A stretch of DNA of 64,000 nt from Paraburkholderia edwinii (GCF_019428685.1 NZ_CP080096.1:3100001-3164000), one strand, 5' to 3'; positions 25,883-35,141 are shown, numbered from the stretch's first letter. The notes: a model not told the origin generated them from the letters alone. Program-made: numbers and translations.

Positions 25883-27166
25883 ATGAACAATGCCGAACTC
25901 AAAGCCCGTAAGGACGCCGCCACACCGCGCGGCGTCGGCGTGACCTGCGACTTCTTCGCCGAGCGTGCCGAAAACGCCGAGTTGTGGGACATCGAAGGCC
26001 GCCGCTTTATCGACTTCGCGTCGGGTATCGCGGTCAATAACACCGGGCACCGCCATCCGAAGATTGTTGCGGCCATTCGCGCGCAGCTCGATCGGTTCAC
26101 GCATACCGCGTATCAGGTCGTGCCGTATGCGTCTTATGTCGAGCTCGCTGAAAAGATCAACCGCCGCGCGCCCGGCGACGCTCCGAAGAAGACCGCATTC
26201 TTCACCACCGGCGCCGAGGCCGTTGAAAACGCGATCAAGATCGCGCGCGCCGCGACCGGTCGACCCGGCGTCATCGCATTTAGCGGCGCGTTTCATGGCC
26301 GCACGCTGATGGGCATGGCGCTGACGGGCAAAGTCGCGCCGTACAAGGTCGGCTTCGGTCCGTTTCCGTCCGATGTCTTTCACGCGCCGTTTCCGAATCC
26401 TCTGCATGGCGTAACAACCGAAGACTCGCTTAGAGCGCTCGATACGCTATTCAAGGCCGATGTCGATCCGAAGCGCGTCGCGGCCATCATCTTCGAACCC
26501 GTACAAGGCGAAGGCGGTTTCTATCAGGCGCCGGCCGACTTCGTGCGCGCATTGCGCCAGCTCTGCGATCAGCACGGCATCCTGATGATCGCAGATGAAG
26601 TGCAAACGGGCTTCGCCCGCACGGGCAAACTGTTCGCGATGCATCACTACGACGTCGCGCCCGACCTGATGACAATGGCCAAGAGTCTCGCGGGCGGCAT
26701 GCCGCTATCGGGCGTCGTCGGCCGCGCGGACATCATGGACGCGCCGGCGCCGGGCGGCCTCGGCGGCACCTATGCGGGCAATCCGCTCGCGGTGGCGGCC
26801 GCGCTCGCGGTGCTCGACATCATCGACGAAGAGCAGTTGTGCGAACGCGCAAACCGGCTCGGCGAGCGGCTCAAGACCAGGCTCGGCGACCTGCAACGCA
26901 GCGTGCCGCAAATCGCCGATGTGCGTGGGCCCGGCGCGATGGTCGCCGTCGAATTCTGCCGGCCCGGCACGCATGAACCCGATGCGGAATACACGCGCCG
27001 CGTGCAGGCGCGCGCGCTCGAACGCGGTCTGTTGCTGCTCGTCTGCGGCGTTTATTCGAATGTGATCCGCTTTCTGTTTCCGCTCACGATTCAGGATGCG
27101 GTGTTCGATGAGGCGCTCGGCATTCTCGACGACGTACTGAAGGAAAACCACCGCGCGGCCGCCTGA
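25883..27166 (+). CDS. gabT: 4-aminobutyrate aminotransferase
   Basis: PLP enzyme that moves the amino group of GABA to 2-oxoglutarate, giving succinate semialdehyde. The 427-residue protein has the class III pattern: FFTTGAEAVENAIKIARAAT (phosphate cup), FHGRTLMGMAL, Asp in MIADEVQTGFARTGK, and the PLP lysine in TMAKSLAGGMPLSG. AGGAGGAGAG precedes the ATG. It lies 142 bases after phnE. Its closeness to phnCDE raises the possibility that it acts on 2-aminoethylphosphonate, but the sequence reads as a standard GabT, so GABA is preferred. No gabD neighbour is seen. Confidence 0.92.
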   Translation: MNNAELKARKDAATPRGVGVTCDFFAERAENAELWDIEGRRFIDFASGIAVNNTGHRHPKIVAAIRAQLDRFTHTAYQVVPYASYVELAEKINRRAPGDAPKKTAFFTTGAEAVENAIKIARAATGRPGVIAFSGAFHGRTLMGMALTGKVAPYKVGFGPFPSDVFHAPFPNPLHGVTTEDSLRALDTLFKADVDPKRVAAIIFEPVQGEGGFYQAPADFVRALRQLCDQHGILMIADEVQTGFARTGKLFAMHHYDVAPDLMTMAKSLAGGMPLSGVVGRADIMDAPAPGGLGGTYAGNPLAVAAALAVLDIIDEEQLCERANRLGERLKTRLGDLQRSVPQIADVRGPGAMVAVEFCRPGTHEPDAEYTRRVQARALERGLLLLVCGVYSNVIRFLFPLTIQDAVFDEALGILDDVLKENHRAAA

Positions 27167-27181
27167 GCGTTCATGCGGTTT

Positions 27182-27249
27182 CCGGAGCACGCGGGCCTCA
27201 CTTTGGCTTCGCATAGACTTCACCCGCGCTTTATGGCCCCGTGCTCCGG
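27182..27249. terminator. Long inverted repeat between convergent gabT and lipA
   Basis: CCGGAGCACG (27182-27191) pairs with CGTGCTCCGG (27240-27249). The stem is extended by GGGCC/GGCCC after one bulged base and overlaps the last codons of lipA. It has no T run. It probably separates the two convergent transcripts. Confidence 0.4.
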
Positions 27250-28241
27250 CTAACCTCATCGGCGTGATACGAAGACCTCACAAGCGGGCCCGCCACCACC
27301 TCCTTGAAGCCGAGCCGCCTGCCGGCGTCGCGCCACGCCGCGAATGTTTCCGGCGGCACGTAGCGCCGCACGGGCATATGAAACTTCGAAGGCGCGAGAT
27401 ACTGGCCGATCGTCAGCACATCGACATCGTGCGCACGGATGTCGCGCATCGTATCGAGTAACGCCGCATCGGTTTCGCCGAGCCCCGCCATCAATCCGGA
27501 TTTCGTCAGCATGGCCGGCTGCGCTTTTTTCACGCGCGCCAGCAGTTCGAGCGAACCTTCGTAGCTCGCGCCCGCGCGTGCGGCCCGATACAAGGCCGGC
27601 ACCGTCTCCACGTTGTGATTGAACACATCGGGCCACGCAGCCGATAGTGCATCGAGCGCGCGTTCCACGCGTCCGCGAAAATCCGGCGTCAGCAGTTCGA
27701 CGCGAATACCGGGCACTCGCTCGCGCAGCAACGCCACGCAGCGCGCAAAATGCGCGGCGCCGCCGTCGCGCAGATCGTCGCGATCCACTGACGTGATCAC
27801 CACGTACCGCAGCCCCAACGCGGCCACCGCATCGGCGAGCCGTGCCGGTTCTGCTTCGTCGAGCGCATCGGGGCGGCCATGCGCGACATCGCAGAATGCG
27901 CAGCGCCGCGTGCACACGCCGCCCATGATCATGAACGTCGCGGTCCGTTGTGCGAAGCATTCGCCGATGTTCGGACACATCGCTTCCTCACAGACCGAAT
28001 GCAGGCGATGCGCACGCAGAATCGCTGCCATGCCAGCCACCGTTTCGCTCATCATCGGTTTCGCATGCAGCCACGGTGGCTTCGGCAAGACGTCCGCGCG
28101 CACAGCAGGCACGATCTTGACCGGAATACGCGCCAGCTTGTCGCGGCTGCGCAGGCCGTGCTGCCCGAGCGCTGTCGCGCCCGAGCCGCCCGACGCTGAA
28201 TGCTCGACTTCGTTGTGCCGCACGGCCTCGCGCATCGTCAT
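27231..28241 (-). CDS. lipA: Lipoyl synthase of the acetoin operon
   Basis: Radical SAM enzyme that inserts two sulfurs into octanoyl-lysine to make lipoyl. The 336-residue protein has both iron-sulfur motifs: the auxiliary cluster VCEEAMCPNIGEC and the radical SAM CTRRCAFC. GGVCTRRCAFCDVAHGRPD and YVVITSVDRDDLRDGG are typical. The start ATG (28241) overlaps the acoC stop as ATGA. The frame stays open far upstream inside acoC, but that is not lipA. A lipA copy in an aco operon is known from other acetoin clusters; it would supply lipoyl to AcoC. A housekeeping lipA is expected elsewhere (inference). Confidence 0.94.
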   Translation of the reverse strand: MTMREAVRHNEVEHSASGGSGATALGQHGLRSRDKLARIPVKIVPAVRADVLPKPPWLHAKPMMSETVAGMAAILRAHRLHSVCEEAMCPNIGECFAQRTATFMIMGGVCTRRCAFCDVAHGRPDALDEAEPARLADAVAALGLRYVVITSVDRDDLRDGGAAHFARCVALLRERVPGIRVELLTPDFRGRVERALDALSAAWPDVFNHNVETVPALYRAARAGASYEGSLELLARVKKAQPAMLTKSGLMAGLGETDAALLDTMRDIRAHDVDVLTIGQYLAPSKFHMPVRRYVPPETFAAWRDAGRRLGFKEVVAGPLVRSSYHADEVSRSTGP

Positions 28242-29356
28242 GCTCCCCCGAAGAAGTCGTTCAACAGCCGATTCACTTCGGACGCCGCTTCCATATGCAC
28301 CATATGGCCTTTGCCCTCGAGCACATGCACGCGGATATCGCCGGGCAATCCTTGCGCGTGCCGCGCGGGGATGATCTGGTCCTGCGCACCCCAGATCACC
28401 ATCGCGCGCGGCGCCAGCGTGCCGACGCGGTCGCGGTAGATCTTCTGCTGCACGCCATCGACGAACGCGCGCGCCGCGATTTTCTGCAGTGCCTCGTTGA
28501 CGCCTTCGAGCCGCTTGTACTTCACGATATCCTCGATCATTTGCCGCGTGACGAGTGCAGGGTCCGCGAACAGCTGCAGCATGTGCGGCTTCAAAGTATT
28601 GCGGCTGCTGCCCGCCACGAAGCCCTCGATATACGCGCGGTTGATCTCCTCGCCGAGCCCCGCGCCGCTGATCAGCGTCAGCGACGCGACCCGCGCCGGT
28701 GCATTCGCGGCGATCGTCATCGCCACGAGGCTGCCCATCGAATGCCCGACCAGATGCGCGCGCTCGATGCCGCGGTCGTCGAGAAACGCGAGTACCGCAT
28801 CGGCCAGTTCCTCGACGCTGCCCGACTCGACGGCCTTGCCCGATTCGCCATGCCCCGGCAGATCGAGCGCCCACACCTCGCGGTGCGCGGCAAGGTCCGC
28901 ATGATTGAACATCCATGCGTTGAGGTCGCCGCCGAAGCCGTGGATCAGCACCGCGGGCGTGCCGCCGCCCGCACCGACCTTCAGAAACCGCACGGTGCGG
29001 CCGCCAATCTGCGCTTTCTCCGGCTGCGGCCCGGAATCGGCCTCGGCCGCGGCCGCCGGCACGAAGTCGCGCTGGAATGCGGCGACCGCTTCGTCGATTT
29101 CGGCATCGGGCGTCTCGACGTCGGCGACGACGCCGAGCAGCGCGCCGACCGGCAAGGTATCGCCCTCCTGCGCGATCTGCCGGCGCAACGTGCCGTCGAA
29201 GGCGCACTCGACGCCCGATGAAATCTTGTCGGTCTCGACATCGAGCAGTTCGTCACCGCGGCTGACCTTATCGCCCATCGACTTCAGCCAGCCGTTGACC
29301 TGGCCCTGCTCCATCGACAGGCCCCACTTGGGCATCGTTACCATATGAATCGGCAT
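28238..29356 (-). CDS. acoC: Acetoin dehydrogenase E2, lipoyl domain fused to alpha/beta hydrolase
   Basis: Dihydrolipoamide acetyltransferase of acetoin cleavage. It has an N-terminal lipoyl domain (about 1-80) with the lipoyl-lysine loop DVETDKISSG, a linker rich in Ala/Glu, then an alpha/beta hydrolase-like catalytic domain (VLIHGFGGDLNAW, LDLPGHGESG, VGHSMGSLVAM, final His in LEGKGHMVHME). This single-lipoyl plus hydrolase layout, 372 residues, marks acoC and not a pyruvate dehydrogenase E2. It is followed by lipA with a 4-base overlap. Confidence 0.95.
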   Translation of the reverse strand: MPIHMVTMPKWGLSMEQGQVNGWLKSMGDKVSRGDELLDVETDKISSGVECAFDGTLRRQIAQEGDTLPVGALLGVVADVETPDAEIDEAVAAFQRDFVPAAAAEADSGPQPEKAQIGGRTVRFLKVGAGGGTPAVLIHGFGGDLNAWMFNHADLAAHREVWALDLPGHGESGKAVESGSVEELADAVLAFLDDRGIERAHLVGHSMGSLVAMTIAANAPARVASLTLISGAGLGEEINRAYIEGFVAGSSRNTLKPHMLQLFADPALVTRQMIEDIVKYKRLEGVNEALQKIAARAFVDGVQQKIYRDRVGTLAPRAMVIWGAQDQIIPARHAQGLPGDIRVHVLEGKGHMVHMEAASEVNRLLNDFFGGA

Positions 29357-29407
29357 TGCTCTTTACCTCTCTCAGTGCATCGTTCAGGGCGTCGCTCGGT
29401 GTGTCGA

Positions 29408-30421
29408 TCAGTGGCTGGACTTCGTCGCTTTGGTGACCGCCGCGGCGATCTGATCCGCCGACGGGATGTACAGGTCCTCCAGCACGCTCGCAAACGGCGC
29501 GGGCGTGTGCGGCGCGGTGACGAGCTCGATCGGCGCCTTCAGCGAATGAAACGCCTTCTGCGCGACGAGCGCGGCGATATCGGTCGCCATCGAGCAGCGC
29601 GGATTCGCTTCGTCGACCACCACCACGCGGCCGGTCCGCTCCGCGCTTTCGAGGATCGTCTCCTCGTCGAGCGGCGAGGTCGTGCGCAGATCGATGATGT
29701 CGACGTGAATGCCGGTTTTCGCGAGTTTGTCGGCCGCTTCTGTCGCAAAGTGCACCATGCGGCCATACGTCACGATCGTCGCGTCGTCGCCTTCGCGCAC
29801 GACGTTCGCCTCGCCGAACGGAATCGTGTACAGCTCTTCGGGCACGTCGCCTTCGCGGCCGTACAGCAACTTATGCTCGCAGAAAATCACCGGGTCGTTA
29901 TCGCGGATCGCCTGAATCATCAGGCCCTTCGCATCGTACGGCGTCGAGGGGCACACCACTTTCAATCCGGGCACATGCGTAAACAGCGACGTCAGCATTT
30001 GCGAGTGTTGCGCCGCCGCGCGCAAGCCAGCGCCCTGCATCGTGCGGATCACAACCGGCGTCACCGCCTTGCCGCCGAACATATAGCGGAATTTCGCGGC
30101 CTGATTGAAGATCTGGTCGAAGCAGACGCCCATGAAATCGATAAACATCAGTTCCGCGACCGGCCGCATACCGCACGCGGCCGCGCCGACCGCCGCGCCG
30201 ATAAAGCCGCCTTCCGATAACGGCGTATCGAGCACGCGCCCCGGATACTTGTGATAAAGCCCCTTCGTGACGCCGAGCACGCCGCCCCATGCGTCATGCT
30301 CGCCGGGCGCACCTTCGCCGCCCGCGTTGTCTTCGCCCATTACGATGACGCTTTCGTCGCGCGCCATCTCCTGACTCAACGCTTCGTTGATCGCCTGTGA
30401 ATAGCTGATCTTGCGTGCCAT
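29408..30421 (-). CDS. acoB: Acetoin dehydrogenase E1 beta subunit
   Basis: Beta subunit of the thiamine-diphosphate-dependent acetoin:DCPIP oxidoreductase, 337 residues. It has the transketolase pyrimidine-binding part (MARKISYSQAINEALSQEMA, VIVMGEDNAGGEGAPGEHDA) and the C-terminal transketolase domain (ATIVTYGRMVHFATEAADKL; IIDLRTTSPLDEETILESAE). The insert after VIVMGEDN with Gly/Glu is typical of the acetoin branch. It lies 51 bases upstream of acoC. Confidence 0.94.
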   Translation of the reverse strand: MARKISYSQAINEALSQEMARDESVIVMGEDNAGGEGAPGEHDAWGGVLGVTKGLYHKYPGRVLDTPLSEGGFIGAAVGAAACGMRPVAELMFIDFMGVCFDQIFNQAAKFRYMFGGKAVTPVVIRTMQGAGLRAAAQHSQMLTSLFTHVPGLKVVCPSTPYDAKGLMIQAIRDNDPVIFCEHKLLYGREGDVPEELYTIPFGEANVVREGDDATIVTYGRMVHFATEAADKLAKTGIHVDIIDLRTTSPLDEETILESAERTGRVVVVDEANPRCSMATDIAALVAQKAFHSLKAPIELVTAPHTPAPFASVLEDLYIPSADQIAAAVTKATKSSH

Positions 30422-30481
30422 GTCCGTCTCCTTGAATATCTCTACGCGTATGCGTGGCTTTGCTTGCAGCCGCTGGGTCAG

Positions 30482-31465
30482 TTAGGGATACGACACGTAC
30501 ACATCGGTCAGCAGATCTTCGGCGCCAGGCACCGGTGCCGCCTTCGCTTCGCTCACCGCATCGTCGATCAGCTGTTTCACTTTCGCATCGACGTCGCGCA
30601 GTTCGCCCGCGCTCAGCATCTCAGCGCGCACCACGCGTTCCTCGAAGCGCTTGAGGCAATCCTTCTCGTCGCGCAGTTTCTGCACTTCGCCGGCCGCGCG
30701 ATACGTCTGTGCATCGCCTTCAAAGTGGCCGAAATAGCGCGACAGCTTCATTTCGACGAGCGTCGGCCCGCCGCCGCCGCGCGCGCGTTCGATCGCTTCG
30801 CCGACCGCTTCGTGCACCGCGAAGAAATCGAAGCCGTCGACGATCACACCCGGCATGCCGAATCCGCTCGCGCGGTCCGCGATGTTGTCCGCCGCCACAG
30901 CCCACGAGGACGAGGTCGATTCCGCGTAACCGTTGTTCTCCGCGATAAAGATCGCGGGCAGCCGCCAGATCGACGCGAGGTTCATCGACTCGAAAATCAC
31001 GCCCTGATTCGATGCGCCGTCGCCGAAGAAGCACACGCCGACGCCGCCGGTCTTCTTGTACTTCGCCGCGAGCGCCGCGCCGCAAACCAGCGGCCCGCCC
31101 GCGCCGACGATGCCGTTCGCGCCGAGCATGCCCTTCGACAGATCCGCGATATGCATCGAGCCGCCTTTACCGCGGCAAACGCCGGTCGTGCGGCCGTAGA
31201 TTTCGGCCATCATGCCGCGCACGTCGACGCCCTTCGCGATGCAGTGGCCGTGGCCGCGGTGGGTGGTCGCGACATAGTCGGCATCGTTCAGATGCAGCAT
31301 CGTGCCGACCGCGGACGCCTCTTCGCCCGCATACAGATGCACGAAGCCCGGAATCTCGCCGGTCGCGAACTCGACATGCAGCCGCTCCTCGAATTCGCGG
31401 ATCGTGCGCATCATGCGATACGCGTCCAGCAGCTTTTGCTTGCTCAACTGACTCGAAACAGACAT
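30482..31465 (-). CDS. acoA: Acetoin dehydrogenase E1 alpha subunit
   Basis: Alpha subunit of the acetoin-cleaving E1, 327 residues. The thiamine-diphosphate motif GDGASNQGVIFESMNLASIW is clear, as is HRGHGHCIAKGVDVRGMMAE. It ends with TDVYVSYP. With acoB it splits acetoin to acetaldehyde and an acetyl group passed to AcoC. It is between acoX and acoB on the minus strand. Confidence 0.94.
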   Translation of the reverse strand: MSVSSQLSKQKLLDAYRMMRTIREFEERLHVEFATGEIPGFVHLYAGEEASAVGTMLHLNDADYVATTHRGHGHCIAKGVDVRGMMAEIYGRTTGVCRGKGGSMHIADLSKGMLGANGIVGAGGPLVCGAALAAKYKKTGGVGVCFFGDGASNQGVIFESMNLASIWRLPAIFIAENNGYAESTSSSWAVAADNIADRASGFGMPGVIVDGFDFFAVHEAVGEAIERARGGGGPTLVEMKLSRYFGHFEGDAQTYRAAGEVQKLRDEKDCLKRFEERVVRAEMLSAGELRDVDAKVKQLIDDAVSEAKAAPVPGAEDLLTDVYVSYP

Positions 31466-31487
31466 GGTGTGTCTCCTTTCCGTCTGA

Positions 31488-32555
31488 TCATCGGGTGATG
31501 TAATGGCGCTGCGCGGCCATCTCGCGCATCAATTGCCGCGACGCCGAATAACGCAGCGTGCGGCCCACGTCGACCGTCAACGGCCCGGCCCAGTCCAGCG
31601 CGATCTCATAGCGATCGTCGCGCTCCAGTTCGATTTCGCGTTCGCCATCGAAGGCGAGCGTGCCGCGCCCCGCGTCGAGCGGCAGCCATTCGCCGACTTC
31701 GAGCCGGTCGCAGGTGCGCATCGTCACCTGGCCGACGCGGCCCGGCGCGAGCGGCGCAAACACCGGCACGCCCGCTCCGCCGTCGTGTGCAAAGGTCAGA
31801 TGCAAGCCGTGCGACGCGCTGCGTTCGACCGGCGCCCACGCGCCGCCGATCGACGACAGGCCAATGCCGTCGGGCGGCGCGAAGGTCAGATAGAGCGCGT
31901 CGATATCGGCCGGATCCGATACCGTGCGTGCGCCGATAAAACGCTGGCGGCTCACGCACACGTCGACGAGCGCGATCTCTTCGCGGCCGCGATTCGGGCC
32001 GGCGACGCAACGCACGACGAGCCGTTTGTTGCGCGTCAACGCGACGTCGGGCGGCACGACGCCGGCCGCGACGAGCGCGCCCGCGAGGCCCGCGACCGTC
32101 GCTTCGCGCATCTCGGGGAAGGCGTTATTGGTGCCGGTGGAAAGCGTGAGCAAGGGCACGCTGCCGCAATGCGCCGCGACCGCGCGATGCGTGCCGTCGC
32201 CGCCTAACACGGCGATCAGGTCGACGCCGGCGTGCACCATGTAGTCGACGCCCGCGTGCGTGTCCGTGACGCTGTCGGAGATCGGCAGATCGAGAAATTC
32301 GACGTCCGGCCAATGCTCGGGGTAGCCGAGCGCCGCATGCGTATCGAGTGCGCGGCATAGCAGCGCCGCGACGCCGGTCTTGTCGCGCAGCGTCAGCACG
32401 CGGCCGTCTCCGAGCATGCCGAGCCCCGCGAGCAGGCGCACGACCATGTTCGCCTTCTCGGCGGTCGGGAACACCGATGCATGAGTCGTTAGCCGGCGGA
32501 TATCGCGGCCGGATGCGGGATTCGCGATCACGCCGACGGTGATGGGCGATGGCAA
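31488..32555 (-). CDS. acoX: AcoX, ATP-NAD kinase-like acetoin operon protein
   Basis: A 355-residue protein of the ATP-NAD/AcoX kinase family found in acetoin operons; its function is not established. The kinase-like motif GGDGTHRAVAAHCGSVPLL and the following STGTNNAFPE are present, and the C-terminal half is beta-rich. The start is taken as TTG at 32555 (LPSPITVGVIANPASGRDIR) because GGAG lies seven bases upstream. The frame continues to 32834, but that would run through the sigma-54 promoter. It is the first gene of acoXABC-lipA. Confidence 0.85.
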   Translation of the reverse strand: MPSPITVGVIANPASGRDIRRLTTHASVFPTAEKANMVVRLLAGLGMLGDGRVLTLRDKTGVAALLCRALDTHAALGYPEHWPDVEFLDLPISDSVTDTHAGVDYMVHAGVDLIAVLGGDGTHRAVAAHCGSVPLLTLSTGTNNAFPEMREATVAGLAGALVAAGVVPPDVALTRNKRLVVRCVAGPNRGREEIALVDVCVSRQRFIGARTVSDPADIDALYLTFAPPDGIGLSSIGGAWAPVERSASHGLHLTFAHDGGAGVPVFAPLAPGRVGQVTMRTCDRLEVGEWLPLDAGRGTLAFDGEREIELERDDRYEIALDWAGPLTVDVGRTLRYSASRQLMREMAAQRHYITR

Positions 32556-32605
32556 GGGTTGTCTCCGTTGATGAGGTGCGGCATGCGCTTTTGACGGAGC
32601 ATTAC

Positions 32606-32621
32606 TGCAATGCCCATGCCA
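32606..32621 (-). promoter_or_regulatory. Sigma-54 (-24/-12) promoter of acoXABC-lipA
   Basis: On the minus strand the sequence reads TGGCATGGGCATTGCA, which fits the RpoN consensus with GG and GC ten bases apart. Transcription would begin about 40 bases before the TTG start of acoX. It is on the correct side of a divergent RpoN activator gene. Confidence 0.85.
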
Positions 32622-32738
32622 AAAATTTTTGTTTTGGGTCAAAGCGTGGTGAGCCATCTGCATCAAGGCTCGCAGCGCCGGGGCGAGTGCGCGGCGCACT
32701 TTGGAAACGCAACATGACGCGGTGCAAGAGGGTCGACG

Positions 32739-32875
32739 TGTCTCACGTCTCGTATGTGACAAGCATTCCGAATGAACCGACGCGATCGGCCATCCACTGC
32801 CGGCGCGCGTTTTCGCGCTTTTCTCAGGCGCCATGGCCGTCTCACGCCACCTGAGACGATCGTCTCAACTGTCTC
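32739..32875. promoter_or_regulatory. Candidate AcoR upstream activating sites
   Basis: The 404-base aco control region holds repeated GTCTC/GAGAC elements: GTGTCTCACGTCTCG (32738-32752), GTCTCA (32839-32844), the perfect 16-bp palindrome TGAGACGATCGTCTCA (32852-32867) and GTCTCG (32870-32875). They lie about 120-260 bases upstream of the -24/-12 element, the usual range for enhancer sites. Assignment to AcoR is inference. Confidence 0.55.
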
Positions 32876-32959
32876 GCGTGCTGCATTGCGGTGTGATTAA
32901 GCGAGAGGGATGTGCTACAAGAAAGTTCCACCTCAGTGCGACGTTCGACGGGAGCCGCC

Positions 32960-34990
32960 ATGCCCTACGTCTCTCAAACGCAGCACATCGATCGTGTTCG
33001 CGGCGCCATCGAAGGTCGCCTGCCTGCGCCGGCCGCGCCCGATGCGCAGCGGCTCGTGTCGTCGTGGCAGCGCTCTTACGAGCAATACCGGCTCGATCCC
33101 GGTTCCGTCGTCGGGCCTCGCGTGCTTACGTCTGCGGAATTACGCGAGGTACAAGGTAAGGAAGAAGCGTTTTTGCGCGCATCGGGGCAGTGCCTCACGC
33201 GCCTGCACGAGATGATTCGCGTTGCCGACTATTGCGTGCTGCTGACCGATGCGCACGGCGTGACGATCGACTACCGGCTCGAGCGCGACCGGCGCAGCGA
33301 CTTCAAGCATGCGGGGCTTTATATCGGCTCGTGCTGGTCGGAACGCGAAGAAGGCACCTGTGCCGTCGCCAATGTGCTGACCGATCTCGCGCCGATCACC
33401 GTGCACAAGATCGATCATTTCCGCGCGGCATTCACCACACTGACCTGCAGTGCATCGCCGATTTTCGCGCCGACCGGCGAGCTGATCGGCGTGCTCGATG
33501 CGTCGGCTGTGCAATCGCCCGATAACCGCGACAGCCAGCGGCTCGTGTTTCAACTGGTGCGGCAAAGCGCGGCCTTGATCGAAGACGGCTACTTCCTCAA
33601 TCAGACCGCACAGCATTGGTTGCTGTTCGGCCATCAAAGCCGCAACTTCGTCGAGGCGCAGCCCGAGGTGCTGATCGCGTTCGACGAATGCGGCAATATC
33701 GCGGCGTCGAACCGCAAGGCGCAGGAATGCATTGCGGGCCTCAGCGGTCCGCGTCACATCGATGAGATCTTCGATACGTCGGCGATTCATCTGCATGATG
33801 TCGCGCGCGGCGACACGATCGTGCCGCTGCGTTTGCGCGCGAGCGGCACGCTGCTGTATGCGCGGATTCGCGAGCCGCTGAAGCGGGTGTCGCGCGGCTT
33901 GCGCGCGCTGACGGGTGCGGCTGCGGCGGCGACTGCGGGTGCGTCCGGGTCCGCGTCTTTGTCGAGCGGCTCGCGCGATGCAGGCCGTCACACCGGCAGC
34001 GATGCGCTGCGCGATGTCGGCGCGCTGGGCCGCTTTCTGCGCAGCCGCGACGCGCGTATCGCACGCAATGCGGAGGTCGCATTGCGCATCGCCGGCAAGC
34101 GGTTGCCGATCCTCATACTCGGCGAAACGGGTGTCGGCAAGGAAGTATTCGCGCATGCACTGCACGATTCGGGCACGCGGCGCGCGCGGCCCTTCGTCGC
34201 CGTCAATTGCGGGGCAATTCCGGAATCGCTGATCGAGAGCGAACTGTTCGGTTATGCGCCGGGCGCCTTCACGGGCGCGCGCAGCCGCGGCGCGCGCGGC
34301 AAGATCGCGCATGCGCATACGGGCACGCTGTTTCTCGATGAGATCGGCGATATGCCGCTGAGTCTGCAGACGCGTCTTCTGCGCGTGCTCGCCGAAGGCG
34401 AAGTGATGCCGCTGGGCGGCGATACGCCAGTGCGCGTCGATATCGATGTGATCTGCGCGACGCACCGCGATTTACAGCGGATGGTCGCCGATGGCACGTT
34501 CCGCGAAGACCTGTATTACCGGCTAAGCGGCGCGACATTGCATATGCCGCCGCTGCGCGAGCGCGAAGACATACTCGACGTCGTACATGAAGTGTTCGAT
34601 GAAGAAGCGCAAGGCGCCGGCCACGCGCTCACGCTCGATGCGCATCTCGCCGAGCGGCTCTGCGCGTTCGGCTGGCCCGGCAATATCCGGCAGCTGCGCA
34701 ATGTGTTGCGCTATGCGTGCGCAGTGTGCGACGCGACGCGCGTCGATCTGCGCCATCTGTCACCGGACGTTGCGGCAATACTTGCGCCGGGCCATCTCGA
34801 GGCCGGCGGCCGTGCGCTTACGGCGCTTGCGCCGCTCGCGAATGCCGGCGACGAACGGGCTAGGATCGTCGATGCGCTGACGCGGCATCAGTGGCACCCG
34901 AACGCGGCGGCGCAGGCGCTCGGCATCTCGCGCGCAACGCTGTACCGCCGCATTGCAAAGCTGGGGATAGTCGGACCTCATCGGGGCTAG
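32960..34990 (+). CDS. acoR: Sigma-54-dependent acetoin operon activator
   Basis: Enhancer-binding protein of 676 residues. An N-terminal GAF-type sensory region (about 60-210) is followed by a linker and the AAA+ domain with Walker A GETGVGKE, the sigma-54 contact motif GAFTGA (GYAPGAFTGARSRG), Walker B GTLFLDEIGD and the arginine region DLYYRLSG. A Fis-type HTH closes the protein (NAAAQALGISRATLYRRIAK). The start at 32960 follows GGGAG; the frame opens earlier at a GTG. It is divergent from acoX and should switch on the aco operon when acetoin is present. Confidence 0.93.
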   Translation: MPYVSQTQHIDRVRGAIEGRLPAPAAPDAQRLVSSWQRSYEQYRLDPGSVVGPRVLTSAELREVQGKEEAFLRASGQCLTRLHEMIRVADYCVLLTDAHGVTIDYRLERDRRSDFKHAGLYIGSCWSEREEGTCAVANVLTDLAPITVHKIDHFRAAFTTLTCSASPIFAPTGELIGVLDASAVQSPDNRDSQRLVFQLVRQSAALIEDGYFLNQTAQHWLLFGHQSRNFVEAQPEVLIAFDECGNIAASNRKAQECIAGLSGPRHIDEIFDTSAIHLHDVARGDTIVPLRLRASGTLLYARIREPLKRVSRGLRALTGAAAAATAGASGSASLSSGSRDAGRHTGSDALRDVGALGRFLRSRDARIARNAEVALRIAGKRLPILILGETGVGKEVFAHALHDSGTRRARPFVAVNCGAIPESLIESELFGYAPGAFTGARSRGARGKIAHAHTGTLFLDEIGDMPLSLQTRLLRVLAEGEVMPLGGDTPVRVDIDVICATHRDLQRMVADGTFREDLYYRLSGATLHMPPLREREDILDVVHEVFDEEAQGAGHALTLDAHLAERLCAFGWPGNIRQLRNVLRYACAVCDATRVDLRHLSPDVAAILAPGHLEAGGRALTALAPLANAGDERARIVDALTRHQWHPNAAAQALGISRATLYRRIAKLGIVGPHRG

Positions 34991-35141
34991 CCTGCGGCTC
35001 GCGGGTGTTCCGGCGCGGCGGGTTCGTTTAGCTGGCCGTCCACACGCTGATTGGCAAAGCGCTCCATGCGGTTTTATGCGCGGTTTTACGCGTGGGTTTT
35101 CGCTTTAGCGCGCGCTTTCGCCTTATCGCCGCGATGTGCCG

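Noticed and set aside
24779..26407. 542-codon minus-strand frame over phnD-E and gabT
   Set aside because: Antisense shadow; very rich in His and Arg with no recognisable pattern.
28242..29207. Upstream extension of the lipA frame, 658 codons in all
   Set aside because: The extension lies in another frame of acoC and is Arg/Gly-rich, as expected from out-of-frame GC-rich DNA. lipA has a proper start with overlapping ATGA.
32556..32834. N-terminal extension of acoX to 448 codons
   Set aside because: It would run through the sigma-54 promoter and shows no family-like sequence; TTG at 32555 has a ribosome-binding site.
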